This document shows positions 7,870-16,172 of a DNA stretch of 34,162 nt, piece after piece; within the stretch, counting starts at the first letter, position 1; the number at the start of each line of letters is the position of its first letter. The stretch covers positions 1 through 34,162 of the forward strand of contig JAEFBC010000029.1 of the NCBI GenBank assembly GCA_016292155.1. The letters are read 5' to 3'. The position numbers and the translations under genes were made by a program. The notes beneath the pieces are model-generated. The model did no database searches. It saw only the letters and a list, made by a program, of their open reading frames with translations, and was not told the origin of the DNA. The DNA is from Saccharofermentans sp. GTDB lineage: Bacteria; Bacillota; Clostridia; Saccharofermentanales; Saccharofermentanaceae.

Positions 7870-8766
7870 TCAGACGTCGTAACTCTTATCTATGGCCTTC
7901 AATTCCTTGAAAGAATCGATCTCAACGATGTCCTCATCGAAGCATTCCTTGACCGCAACTTTATAGTTGTCCTTGCGGTAAACGAGGGGAACTTGCTCCC
8001 AGTATCTCTCACGTCCGCCGGGTGTCTGGAATACATCATCGATATCCTGTGAGAGCTTGTGACCGTCTGCTTCATTCCAATAAGAGATGCCAACCATCTG
8101 CCAGCAGTCGAGGCCTCCCACCTTCTCTTCCGTGATGATGCCGTCCTTTACGGTAAAGCACCAGTCGTCAGTACGTTCCTTCTTGATGGCAAGGAAATCG
8201 GAAGAATAATGATATTTCCTGATTATCTCCGGATTGCTGCAGACAAGGTCAGCTTCCAGAACATAAGCATTCGAGAGCAGATATCTTGCAACAAGAGCAC
8301 TCGAGATATTATTTGCATCGTTGTAAGAAGGGTTCTCAAGGAACTTGATCATCGGATATTTATATAAGAGCTGGTCGAACTGCTCGGCAAGATATCCTCT
8401 AACGATATAGATCTCTTCGATTCCTGCAGCAAGGCAAGCATCGATCAGAGTATCAATGATCCTCTTTCCGTTGACTCTTACGAGCGGCTTGGGAGTATTT
8501 AGTGTTATCGGAACCATTCTGGAACCAAAGCCGGCAGCAATGAAGACTGCCCTCTTTGCCCTGTAAGGCTCAAGAGCTTCAAGGCCTTCTTTTGTGATCT
8601 TGCATTTCTCTATGTAGCCGAGATCCGTAAGTTCCTTAACGGTCTTGTTTACGGTGCCTAATGAGTAGCCTGTGTGCTTTTCGAGATCGCGCTGGGAAAA
8701 AGACTTCTCCTCAGTAGCCAGTGTCTCTAAGATATCAAATTGCTTTCTTGTAAGTTCTGCAGCCAT
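7870..8766 (-). CDS. PntC-like phosphonate cytidylyltransferase with N-terminal winged-helix domain
   Basis: Residues 1-68 form a winged-helix DNA-binding-like domain (TRKQFDILETLA, HTGYSLGTVNKTVKELTDLGYIE). Residues 72-298 are a LicC/GlmU-type nucleotidyltransferase with AAGFGSRMVPITLNTPKPLV (77-96), NPSYNDANNISSAL and the metal-binding EADLV (171-175). LicC enzymes charge phosphocholine with CTP; the same fold in PntC proteins charges 2-aminoethylphosphonate to CMP-AEP for transfer to glycans or lipids. The neighbours are transaminase and PEP mutase, so CMP-aminoethylphosphonate is the most likely product. The winged helix may be regulatory or only structural, as similar fusions occur in clostridial choline-phosphate enzymes. 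GGAGG lies in the tail of the upstream fusion gene and the ATG follows that gene's TAA directly. Confidence 0.85.
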   Translation of the reverse strand: MAAELTRKQFDILETLATEEKSFSQRDLEKHTGYSLGTVNKTVKELTDLGYIEKCKITKEGLEALEPYRAKRAVFIAAGFGSRMVPITLNTPKPLVRVNGKRIIDTLIDACLAAGIEEIYIVRGYLAEQFDQLLYKYPMIKFLENPSYNDANNISSALVARYLLSNAYVLEADLVCSNPEIIRKYHYSSDFLAIKKERTDDWCFTVKDGIITEEKVGGLDCWQMVGISYWNEADGHKLSQDIDDVFQTPGGRERYWEQVPLVYRKDNYKVAVKECFDEDIVEIDSFKELKAIDKSYDV

Positions 8767-11064
8767 TTATGCCTCCACTTCTGAATTGCCAAGTATCTTA
8801 TGGTACAAATAATCGATCGATTCCTTATCGAGTGCTATCGGATGATTCTTAAGCCTGTCCACATTTACAGAGGATGCGAGAAGCATGTACTCCGCTTCAT
8901 TCGCAGAAGGCGTGGACATATTAAGTCTCTTATATAATTCATCAAGATAAGCGCAGACCAGCTTAGGGTCATTAAATCCGAAAGTCTCGGCAATATAATT
9001 CATTACTGAAGCAAGATACTCCGGACCTCTCGGATCAATGCATTTATCCATGTTATCAAGCATCCACGGGAACAGTGACTTAACGCAGAGCATTGCAGCA
9101 TGGCCGTGTGCAAGGCCATAGAGCGATGTGATCTTATAGCACATAGCGTGTCCCGCTGTTGTCTGTGTGATATTTATAGCCTTTCCGGCCTTATATGCGG
9201 CATTGAGCATCTCAAGGTTGGATACCTTGTCATTGGCAAGATAACCGTCGAGATTATCCATTATGAGGTGGATAGCCTCGCTCGCATATGCCTTGCTCTC
9301 ATCGGTGCTGTTAACTGACCAGATGGACTCTATAGAATGGCAGAGCGCGTCGAACATCGTGCATTTTCTCTGATAAAGAGGCAGAGTCTTAAGAAGACTG
9401 CTGTCCATAAGAACAGTCTTAGGGATTATGCTTTCATGGTTAATCGACTGCTTCGCTCCGTTATAGTAGATAACCGCAAATCTGGTAGCTTCTGATCCTG
9501 TTCCTGCTGTAGTCGGAACTGCAAGGAACGGAATATCATTGGCAACGATATCCTGCTTAAGGAAATTCTTCTCAGGATCCATGTTGGAGAAGAGCTTAAT
9601 GCACTTAGCAACATCCATTGCAGATCCGCCGCCGATCGCGATTATCGCCTGGCATTTCTCCCTGTTGAATACGTTGACTCCTTCTACGACTGATTCATAT
9701 AAAGGATTAGGCGAGAAATCGCTGAAAGGTACTATCTTAACACCAAGTCTGGCCTCGACATTATCAAGATATCTCTTGATGGGCATTACATTAATAGAAG
9801 GGCCGCAGACGAGCAAAATAGCGTTCGCGCCTGAAGATCTGATCCAGTCATCAACCTTGGCGTAGTTATTCTCAGCCGTAATTATTCCTTCAACGGACTT
9901 CCAGATATCGCGTTCGATCTCGCTGTTATCGGGATCTGTGATCTCACCGCTGAAAGTATTCTCGATGGATGCATATTTCGCATCGGCAGCGTACGGGAAT
10001 TCAACGAGTTTGCCGCCATATTCAGCAAGAAGGCTAATTACCTCTTCCCTTATGGGCTTCTGGTAACCAGTCTTCCAGTTATCGCCGTGAACAACGATAT
10101 CAGGCTTATATTTCCTGATATTGTCCGCATAGGACAATGTATCCTGGTCTACTACCCTGTATACGCCTGCAATGCTTGCCACAAGAGCTTTACGCTCGGA
10201 TCTAGGAACGATCGGAGCACGCTTGTAGCTTGCGACTACCTCATCTGAGAGAACTCCAACAGTAAGTTTTCCAAGCTTTGCGGCTTTCTTGATGATGGCT
10301 ATATGTCCGCCGTGGATAACGTTGGTCGAGAAAGACATGTAAACAGATCTGTTCTCAACTTCCTTAAGCCTTGCAGATACAACTGCGAGGTCCTCTGGGT
10401 TGTCAATCTCTGAGCAGAGCCTGTCCTGAACATCAAATGCCTTGATATTGCATGCGCCGCCCAGCTCATTCAGAGCATTCTCGGCATAGCACTTGCGGTT
10501 GTCGCTCTCACAGAACTCAACGATCTTATCGAGCCAGAGCTTCCAGTCCTCGCGGTTAAGCTTATACAGAGCCTGTGCTTCCATCGCATCGTCGAAGAAA
10601 TCAATGCCGACCTTCTGAACGAAGCCGTCCTTGATAACAGCCTTAAAGTCCTTCTCAGGAAGCGGGATCGTGGAAGATACCTTCATGCAGCTCGTCGGGC
10701 AGTTCAATATGTCTTCTAGTACTGAGGCTTCAAAAACCAGGTCTCCATGCATCAGTACGATATCGTCATCCAAGTATTCTCTCGCGCAGTAAATGCTGTA
10801 AATATAATTGGTTTCAGCGTAAAGCGGGTTATTTACAAAGGTGAAATTCATCGGAAGGCCCAACGAATGGCAGTAATCCACCAGGATCTTATCGAAATAG
10901 CCCGTCGTCATGACGACTTCGGTAACTCCGTTGCTTTCAAGAAGCTTTAATTGTCTTGAAAGGATAGTATCTGTTGCAGATACTTCCGTCATGCACTTGG
11001 GATGCTCGGATGTAAGAACTCCCATCCTGTGTCCCAATCCGGAATTCAAGATCAAAGCTTTCAC
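8767..11064 (-). CDS. Three-domain fusion: nucleotidyltransferase, TagD-like cytidylyltransferase, Fe-ADH (phosphonoacetaldehyde reductase-like)
   Basis: Residues 1-235 are a LicC/PntC-like nucleotidyltransferase (LNSGLGHRM at 6-14, NNPLYAETNYIYS, HGDL at 106-109). Residues 240-370 are a TagD-like cytidylyltransferase domain (HGGH at 251-254, HGDNWKTG at 326-333). Residues 395-765 are an iron-type alcohol dehydrogenase with GGGSAMD (478-484), PTTAGTGSE (517-525) and metal ligands D572, H576, H639 and H653, whose spacing equals that of FucO. Reductases of this family turn phosphonoacetaldehyde into 2-hydroxyethylphosphonate, so one polypeptide could both make and nucleotidyl-activate that head group; this is inference. 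The ORF track starts at a TTG that overlaps the GGAGG; the GTG at 11064 lies eight bases after it and begins MKALILNSG, giving 765 residues. No frameshift is seen and all three domains keep key residues. Confidence 0.88.
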   Translation of the reverse strand: MKALILNSGLGHRMGVLTSEHPKCMTEVSATDTILSRQLKLLESNGVTEVVMTTGYFDKILVDYCHSLGLPMNFTFVNNPLYAETNYIYSIYCAREYLDDDIVLMHGDLVFEASVLEDILNCPTSCMKVSSTIPLPEKDFKAVIKDGFVQKVGIDFFDDAMEAQALYKLNREDWKLWLDKIVEFCESDNRKCYAENALNELGGACNIKAFDVQDRLCSEIDNPEDLAVVSARLKEVENRSVYMSFSTNVIHGGHIAIIKKAAKLGKLTVGVLSDEVVASYKRAPIVPRSERKALVASIAGVYRVVDQDTLSYADNIRKYKPDIVVHGDNWKTGYQKPIREEVISLLAEYGGKLVEFPYAADAKYASIENTFSGEITDPDNSEIERDIWKSVEGIITAENNYAKVDDWIRSSGANAILLVCGPSINVMPIKRYLDNVEARLGVKIVPFSDFSPNPLYESVVEGVNVFNREKCQAIIAIGGGSAMDVAKCIKLFSNMDPEKNFLKQDIVANDIPFLAVPTTAGTGSEATRFAVIYYNGAKQSINHESIIPKTVLMDSSLLKTLPLYQRKCTMFDALCHSIESIWSVNSTDESKAYASEAIHLIMDNLDGYLANDKVSNLEMLNAAYKAGKAINITQTTAGHAMCYKITSLYGLAHGHAAMLCVKSLFPWMLDNMDKCIDPRGPEYLASVMNYIAETFGFNDPKLVCAYLDELYKRLNMSTPSANEAEYMLLASSVNVDRLKNHPIALDKESIDYLYHKILGNSEVEA

Positions 11065-11093
11065 ACTATTTCCCTCCAAAATCTATCAACAAA

Positions 11094-11133
11094 AAGTGAA
11101 TACATTATACACTTAGAAAGGGAAAATCTTAAA
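11094..11133 (-). promoter_or_regulatory. Promoter of the phosphonate module with a dyad over the -10
   Basis: The minus strand has a perfect TATAAT (11104-11109) with a weak TTTAAG 18 bases upstream. The -10 lies inside an imperfect 21-base palindrome, AAGTGTATAATGTATTCACTT (11094-11114, eight of ten pairs). The site separates the phosphonate genes from the GDP-sugar genes and suggests separate control. Confidence 0.5.
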
Positions 11134-11156
11134 AAAACTTCATTTAACCGCACGGA

Positions 11157-12827
11157 TTATACAATAAAGCCTTCCAGTTCAGCCATGATCTCAGATTCAA
11201 CAGCCATAGCCTTTTCGCGGTTCTCAGAAACAACGCTTACATAAGTCTTGAGCTTAGGTTCAGTACCGGAAGGCCTTACAACAACGGAGATATCCTTAGT
11301 GTAGAACTTAAGAACATCAGACTTGGGAAGGCCGTTTAAGCCCTTGCTGTAATCCTCAGTCTTTATAACCTCCTGGCCTGCGATCGTCTCAAGACCCTTA
11401 TGGAACGTATCCATGATCTCGCCCATCTTCTCCATTCCGGCAGATCCGGGGAATTCAAATGAATGCAGAGTATTAAGGCAGTAGCCGTACTTCTCATAGA
11501 GTTCATTGAGCTTATCGATAAGGCTGATGCCTCTTGTCTTATAGAATGCGAACATCTCAGCGATGATGAATGCAGCATTTACGGCATCCTTATCTCTTAC
11601 ATATGAACCCGTGAGATAACCGTAGGACTCCTCAAAGCCGCAGATATAATCAGATTCCCTGCCCTTTGCTTCCATCCTTCCGATGACTTCACCGATGAAC
11701 TTAAAGCCTGTAAGAACATTAATGGTCTCGACGCCGTAGTTGCTTGCGATCTTCTCAGCAAGATCCATCGTAACGATAGTCTTGATGAATACAGGGTGCT
11801 CGGGCATCTTGTTATGCTTAATCCTCTGGCTACAGATATAGTCCAGAAGCAGTATTCCGACTTCATTTCCTGACAAGAGCTGATACTCACCGCTCTCAGT
11901 CTTTACGGCTATACCGCATCTGTCAGCGTCAGGGTCGGTTGCGAAAAGAAGATCCGCACCTGTCTTCTCGCAATACTGAAGTCCAAGCTCCATCGCTTCC
12001 CTGATCTCAGGATTCGGATAAGGGCATGTCGGGAAGTTGCCGTCAGGATTCCTCTGTTCTTCAACCACGATGATGTTAGTAAATCCGGACTCCTCCAAAG
12101 CCCTTGTTACAGGCTTTAATCCTGTGCCGTTCAAAGGAGAATAAACGATAGTTACATTCTTATCGATCTCATCGCCGAAGAGAACAGATTGGCTCTTAAC
12201 AGCCTCAATAAAGCCGTCCATTACCGAATCAGGGATATACTCGATCCTGCCCTCTTCTACTGCCCTATCAAAATCCATGGACTTAACGTCAGCAAAGATA
12301 TCGAGCTTTTCGATCTCAGAAAGGATCGTTGCAGCAGCTTCAGTTGTGATCTGGCATCCGTCAGCGCCATAGACCTTATAGCCGTTGTATTTTGCGGGGT
12401 TATGCGATGCAGTGATCATGATGCCCTGTGAAGCCTTAAGATCTCTAATAGCAAAGCTTACGGTCGGAACAGGATTCAATGTAGGCCAGATCCATACCTT
12501 AAGGCCGTTTGCAGCAAATACAGATGCGGCAACTTTTGCAAACAGGTCAGACTTGATGCGGCTGTCATAGCCGACTACAACGCTCGGCTGGCCGTCAACT
12601 GTCTTAAGAAGATAATCGGAAAGGCCCTGGCTAGCCTTAGCAACAACATAGATATTCATGCGGTTGGTGCCGGCGCCGATCGTGCCTCTCAAGCCGCCTG
12701 TACCGAATGCTAGGTTCCTGTAGAATGCATCCTCCATGGCAACATCATCCATGCCCTGAAGTTCTTTATTGATCTCGCTGTCTTTTGCAAGCTCTAACCA
12801 GCGCTCATATTCTGCTTTGTAATCCAT
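11157..12827 (-). CDS. pgcA: Phospho-sugar mutase (phosphoglucomutase/phosphomannomutase)
   Basis: This 556-residue alpha-D-phosphohexomutase moves phosphate between C6 and C1 of glucose or mannose. It shows FGTGGLRGTIGAGTNRMN (41-58), the phosphoserine loop TASHNPAKYNGYKVYG with catalytic S141, the magnesium loop DPDADRCG, the sugar-binding GFEESYGY and the phosphate-binding RPSGTEPK near the C-terminus. Length and opening motif fit the PgcA-like family of Firmicutes. It sits after manA, manC, gmd and fcl, and no other phosphomannomutase is in the window, so it may supply mannose-1-phosphate to ManC as well as glucose-1-phosphate. GGAG lies eight bases ahead of the ATG, within the tail of the preceding gene. 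Confidence 0.93.
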   Translation of the reverse strand: MDYKAEYERWLELAKDSEINKELQGMDDVAMEDAFYRNLAFGTGGLRGTIGAGTNRMNIYVVAKASQGLSDYLLKTVDGQPSVVVGYDSRIKSDLFAKVAASVFAANGLKVWIWPTLNPVPTVSFAIRDLKASQGIMITASHNPAKYNGYKVYGADGCQITTEAAATILSEIEKLDIFADVKSMDFDRAVEEGRIEYIPDSVMDGFIEAVKSQSVLFGDEIDKNVTIVYSPLNGTGLKPVTRALEESGFTNIIVVEEQRNPDGNFPTCPYPNPEIREAMELGLQYCEKTGADLLFATDPDADRCGIAVKTESGEYQLLSGNEVGILLLDYICSQRIKHNKMPEHPVFIKTIVTMDLAEKIASNYGVETINVLTGFKFIGEVIGRMEAKGRESDYICGFEESYGYLTGSYVRDKDAVNAAFIIAEMFAFYKTRGISLIDKLNELYEKYGYCLNTLHSFEFPGSAGMEKMGEIMDTFHKGLETIAGQEVIKTEDYSKGLNGLPKSDVLKFYTKDISVVVRPSGTEPKLKTYVSVVSENREKAMAVESEIMAELEGFIV

Positions 12828-12828
12828 C

Positions 12829-13866
12829 TTATATCTCCTGTTTTGTATTGTTTTCGATTATATCAGCGATCTTCGAATACTCATTCTTATAGATTTTATC
12901 CGACCATTGGAAACTGTCCATCTTCTCAATCACTTTGCCGATGTCCTTAAGTTCACCGACCTTAATTGATATTGCAAGGTTCCTTTCCTTAAGCTGGTTA
13001 ATGGTCATGGTATCTTCCGCGGTGTCGTCACGCTCAAGAAGAGCTGTTCTTACGCCTGCGGTAACAAATTCAGATACCGTGGACCAGCCAGCCTTTGCAA
13101 TGCAGTAATCAGCTGCAGCGACATAGTCCTGAGTGTTGTTTGTTTTGGGATCAAGATATTCGACATTGTCGCCTATAAGCTTAAGCGCTCTCGTTACGAT
13201 AAATGAATAAGGGAGCCTGCTTACGTCGATATCAAAGTCGAAGCCTGAATTGCTCGCGCCGCAAGTGATCACAACGATAGGCTTATCGTGAGCAGCCCTT
13301 ATCGCCTTTACCTTCTCCGGATCAAAGGGTCTTGCCGAGAATCCTACTTCGATACCCTCTCCGAAGAATTTACGTGATGCTTCATTGGCAAGATCGAAAT
13401 AGATGACCTTATCAGCCTGTCTGTAGGCATCTTTATAAGCATTTACGAGTTCTTCCGGAACGAAGGGTTCATACTGCTCGATCCAGGTGAAGTTCGTCAT
13501 GAGAAAGCTTCTGATACCCTTCCTTTTTGCAGCGATAACGGCCCAGGGGCAGATATCGATGACATAGGCATCAGCGTCAACGCTCTCATCGATAAGGCTT
13601 TCCCACTTCGATATATGTTCGCTGATCTTATCGAAAGTAGCATCGCTGTCGATGATAAGAGAACCGGGAATAACGACAAGGCCGGCATCAGTATTCTCAA
13701 CTATAATCTCAGCCTTGTGTTCTAAATAGTCATCGGTTACTTCTGCCTGCTGCAATCCTGTGACAACAGTTACTTTGTGACCTCTTCTTATGAGCTCTCT
13801 CATAACGGGAAGCTCTCTCATAAGATGGCCGAACCCGTGATCGGTAATATAATAAGCAAATTTCAT
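12829..13866 (-). CDS. GT-B glycosyltransferase, GT28/MurG-like
   Basis: This soluble GT-B fold protein opens with MKFAYYITDHGFGHLMRE, a glycine-rich acceptor-side loop shared by MurG-like enzymes and the N-terminal part of plant arabinokinases. The C-terminal donor half has TCGASNSGFDFD and CIAKAGWSTVSEFVTAGVRT, the GT28 nucleotide-sugar signature. It probably adds a sugar, or acts on an activated sugar, using a nucleotide donor made by the surrounding GDP-mannose/fucose genes; specificity cannot be read. The ORF track start is a TTG at 13875; the ATG at 13866, two bases after the manA stop, begins directly with the conserved strand and is preferred, although its ribosome binding site is weak. 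Confidence 0.82.
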   Translation of the reverse strand: MKFAYYITDHGFGHLMRELPVMRELIRRGHKVTVVTGLQQAEVTDDYLEHKAEIIVENTDAGLVVIPGSLIIDSDATFDKISEHISKWESLIDESVDADAYVIDICPWAVIAAKRKGIRSFLMTNFTWIEQYEPFVPEELVNAYKDAYRQADKVIYFDLANEASRKFFGEGIEVGFSARPFDPEKVKAIRAAHDKPIVVITCGASNSGFDFDIDVSRLPYSFIVTRALKLIGDNVEYLDPKTNNTQDYVAAADYCIAKAGWSTVSEFVTAGVRTALLERDDTAEDTMTINQLKERNLAISIKVGELKDIGKVIEKMDSFQWSDKIYKNEYSKIADIIENNTKQEI

Positions 13867-13868
13867 AA

Positions 13869-14843
13869 TCAACAACTTACATCCAGAATCTGTGCCTGGC
13901 CGTGGAGCTTCATTTCTATGCTGTTGGCAGGAACAAAGATGCAGTCTCCTTTAAAGAAATTGAGCATAAAGCCGTCTGCTGCTATTATTCCGCAGCCGTC
14001 GACGCAGAGCAATGCATGGAATGAATTTTCTTCAGTCTTAAAAGATGCAAGTTCCCTGTTTACTTCAGTATTGAGAAGAAGTCTTTCAACCTGGAAATAC
14101 TTGCAGCGGCACAATAATTCGCTCGCGCAGCCGTTCCTGTATTTTAAGACTCTCATAGGCTGTCTGGGCGCGGCAGAAGCCTTAAGATTAGCTACTTCCA
14201 GCCCCTTATCGATATTCAGTTCACGCTTCTCACCGTTCTTATCGACACGGTCATAGTCGTAAAGACGGTATGTGACATTAGAGTTCTCCTGGATCTCAGC
14301 CACAAGACATCCGGAACCTATGGCGTGTACCGTTCCTGATTCAATGAAGAAGAGATCATTCTTCTTTACCGGGACGTGATTTAAGAGATTGCCGACAGTG
14401 CCGTCGTCTATTGCTTCCCTGACTTCATCAGCTTCAACATCACGGTTAAATCCATAGACGAGGGATGCGTCCTTCTTGGCATCAAGGACATACCAGAGCT
14501 CAGTCTTGCCAAGCTGGCCCTCATTTGCAAGGCTGTATTCATCGTCAGGATGAACCTGGACAGAAAGATCCTTATTGGCATCGATGAGCTTTATAAGGAT
14601 CGGGAAATGTCCTCCTGCAACTGTCGATGCATGTGTTCCGATATATTCGGGATGCGCCTTAAGAACTTCTCTTAATGTCTCACCCGTGGTAAGCACAGAA
14701 CATCCGTCACGGTGCGTGGAGCAAACCCATGCCTCTGCGAAAGGATCGGTGTCGATACCGAACTTGAAGTCATCATTAAGCCTGGAACCACCCCAGAGGT
14801 AGTCCTTAGATGCTGGCTTTAACAAGAACGGCTTGTTGTTCAT
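13869..14843 (-). CDS. manA: Mannose-6-phosphate isomerase, class I
   Basis: This zinc enzyme interconverts fructose-6-phosphate and mannose-6-phosphate, the entry to GDP-mannose. The 324-residue cupin protein has KDYLWGGSRLN near the N-terminus, PILIKLIDANKDLSVQVHPDDEY (zinc ligands in QVHPDD), GKTELWYVLDA and a later ESGTVHAIGSGCLVAEIQENSNVTYRLYDY stretch, all typical of short Firmicutes ManA. GGAG lies six bases before the ATG, 12 bases after manC. Together with ManC, the mutase, Gmd and Fcl it completes GDP-fucose supply from fructose-6-phosphate. Confidence 0.95.
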   Translation of the reverse strand: MNNKPFLLKPASKDYLWGGSRLNDDFKFGIDTDPFAEAWVCSTHRDGCSVLTTGETLREVLKAHPEYIGTHASTVAGGHFPILIKLIDANKDLSVQVHPDDEYSLANEGQLGKTELWYVLDAKKDASLVYGFNRDVEADEVREAIDDGTVGNLLNHVPVKKNDLFFIESGTVHAIGSGCLVAEIQENSNVTYRLYDYDRVDKNGEKRELNIDKGLEVANLKASAAPRQPMRVLKYRNGCASELLCRCKYFQVERLLLNTEVNRELASFKTEENSFHALLCVDGCGIIAADGFMLNFFKGDCIFVPANSIEMKLHGQAQILDVSC

Positions 14844-14855
14844 CGGTCTCTCCTG

Positions 14856-16169
14856 TTACAGTTCGTACTTATGCTTGTCGGCAACGTTGATATCTTCGCC
14901 GAGCTGGACTTCGATGAGCTGAATGCCCTCGTCGCCTGCGAAAACAGTATGCTTGCAGCCTGCAGCCATTGTTACGACATCACCGGGCCTAACGAGCTGT
15001 TCCATACCGTCAACTACCGTACGGCCGGAGCCTGCAATTACAGTCCATACCTCATCACGCTTGTCGTGGCTGTGATAATTCATCTTATTGCCGGGATTAA
15101 GTGTTACCTTAACGGTCATGGAAGTCTCTTCGATATCCAAAACCCTGTAAGAACCCCAGCTCTTCTCGGCAAACATTACGCGCTGGTTGATCTCATCAAC
15201 AAAAGGCTTAATATAGGAACTCTGCTCCTTATCGGATACAAGGATTCCCTCAGGGCTCGCAGAGATAACAACGTCCTTAAGACCCATGCCGATGATCGGG
15301 ATGCCGAGCTCATTTACGATATGAACGTTGGAGCACTTATCGTTAAGAGCGCCGTCACCGATAATAGGATCGACCATGGCTTCAGTAAGTGTGTTCCATG
15401 TTCCGAGATCCTTCCATTCACCGTTATAACGGAGAACATCAATAGAAGTCTCAGCTTCAACTACTGCGTAGTCGAATGAGATCTTCTTAAGCTCTGCATA
15501 ATTAGAGAAGAGCTCATCATAATCGTCTGTGCCGAGAAGATCCTTGCTCTTATCAAGAACATAAGAAAGCTTATAAGCAAATACTCCGCCATTCCAGAGA
15601 GCTCCGCCGTCGATATATTCCTGGGCTTTTTCTGCTGTGGGCTTTTCCGTAAAGCCCCAGCCATCAGTACCGTCCTCGTTCTTTATAGGCTTGATATAGC
15701 CGTACTTTTCGGACGGATAAGTAGGTTCGATACCCATGAGCGTTAGATTTTTCACGCCCGTGGATGCAGCTTCATAAAGCCTGTTTACGCACTCGAAATA
15801 AGAATCGTCCACATAAGGATCCACCGGGCATACAACGACCGCCTCGTCTCTAGGGACATTCATTACACAGTTAAGATAAGCAGTAGCAAGTGCGATAGCA
15901 GCAAAAGTATCTCTTCTGCAGGGCTCTACGGATACTCCGACATCAAGTCCCAGCTGGTTATGGATTGCAGATACCTGTGACTTCGATGTGGCGACTGTTA
16001 CAACAGCATCAGGGTCTACAGCCTTGATCTGGCCATAGATGCGCTGGACCATGGATTCGTATTCTCCATTGTACTTTTTGAAGATCTTGATGAACTGCTT
16101 GGAGCGGATATCGTTGGATAAAGGCCAGAGGCGCTTACCTGAACCGCCGGAAAGTAGGATTATATTCAT
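14856..16169 (-). CDS. manC: Mannose-1-phosphate guanylyltransferase with C-terminal cupin domain
   Basis: The enzyme joins mannose-1-phosphate and GTP into GDP-mannose. Residues 1-330 hold the nucleotidyltransferase with LLSGGSGKRLWPLSNDIRSKQF at the start, CPVDPYVDD (metal site) and GFTEKP-ALWNGGVFAYK. The last 110 residues are a type II isomerase-like cupin with MNYHSHDKRDEVWTVIAGSG and GDVVTMAAGCKHTVFA. Such bifunctional CpsB/ManC proteins can also isomerise mannose-6-phosphate, which would partly duplicate the separate ManA next to it. AAAGG precedes the ATG. It follows fcl after three bases and belongs to one transcription unit. Confidence 0.95.
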   Translation of the reverse strand: MNIILLSGGSGKRLWPLSNDIRSKQFIKIFKKYNGEYESMVQRIYGQIKAVDPDAVVTVATSKSQVSAIHNQLGLDVGVSVEPCRRDTFAAIALATAYLNCVMNVPRDEAVVVCPVDPYVDDSYFECVNRLYEAASTGVKNLTLMGIEPTYPSEKYGYIKPIKNEDGTDGWGFTEKPTAEKAQEYIDGGALWNGGVFAYKLSYVLDKSKDLLGTDDYDELFSNYAELKKISFDYAVVEAETSIDVLRYNGEWKDLGTWNTLTEAMVDPIIGDGALNDKCSNVHIVNELGIPIIGMGLKDVVISASPEGILVSDKEQSSYIKPFVDEINQRVMFAEKSWGSYRVLDIEETSMTVKVTLNPGNKMNYHSHDKRDEVWTVIAGSGRTVVDGMEQLVRPGDVVTMAAGCKHTVFAGDEGIQLIEVQLGEDINVADKHKYEL

Positions 16170-16172
16170 AAA

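Noticed and set aside
14871-15479. 202-codon plus-strand ORF opposite manC
   Set aside because: Antisense shadow of the cupin and nucleotidyltransferase regions of ManC; no family features.
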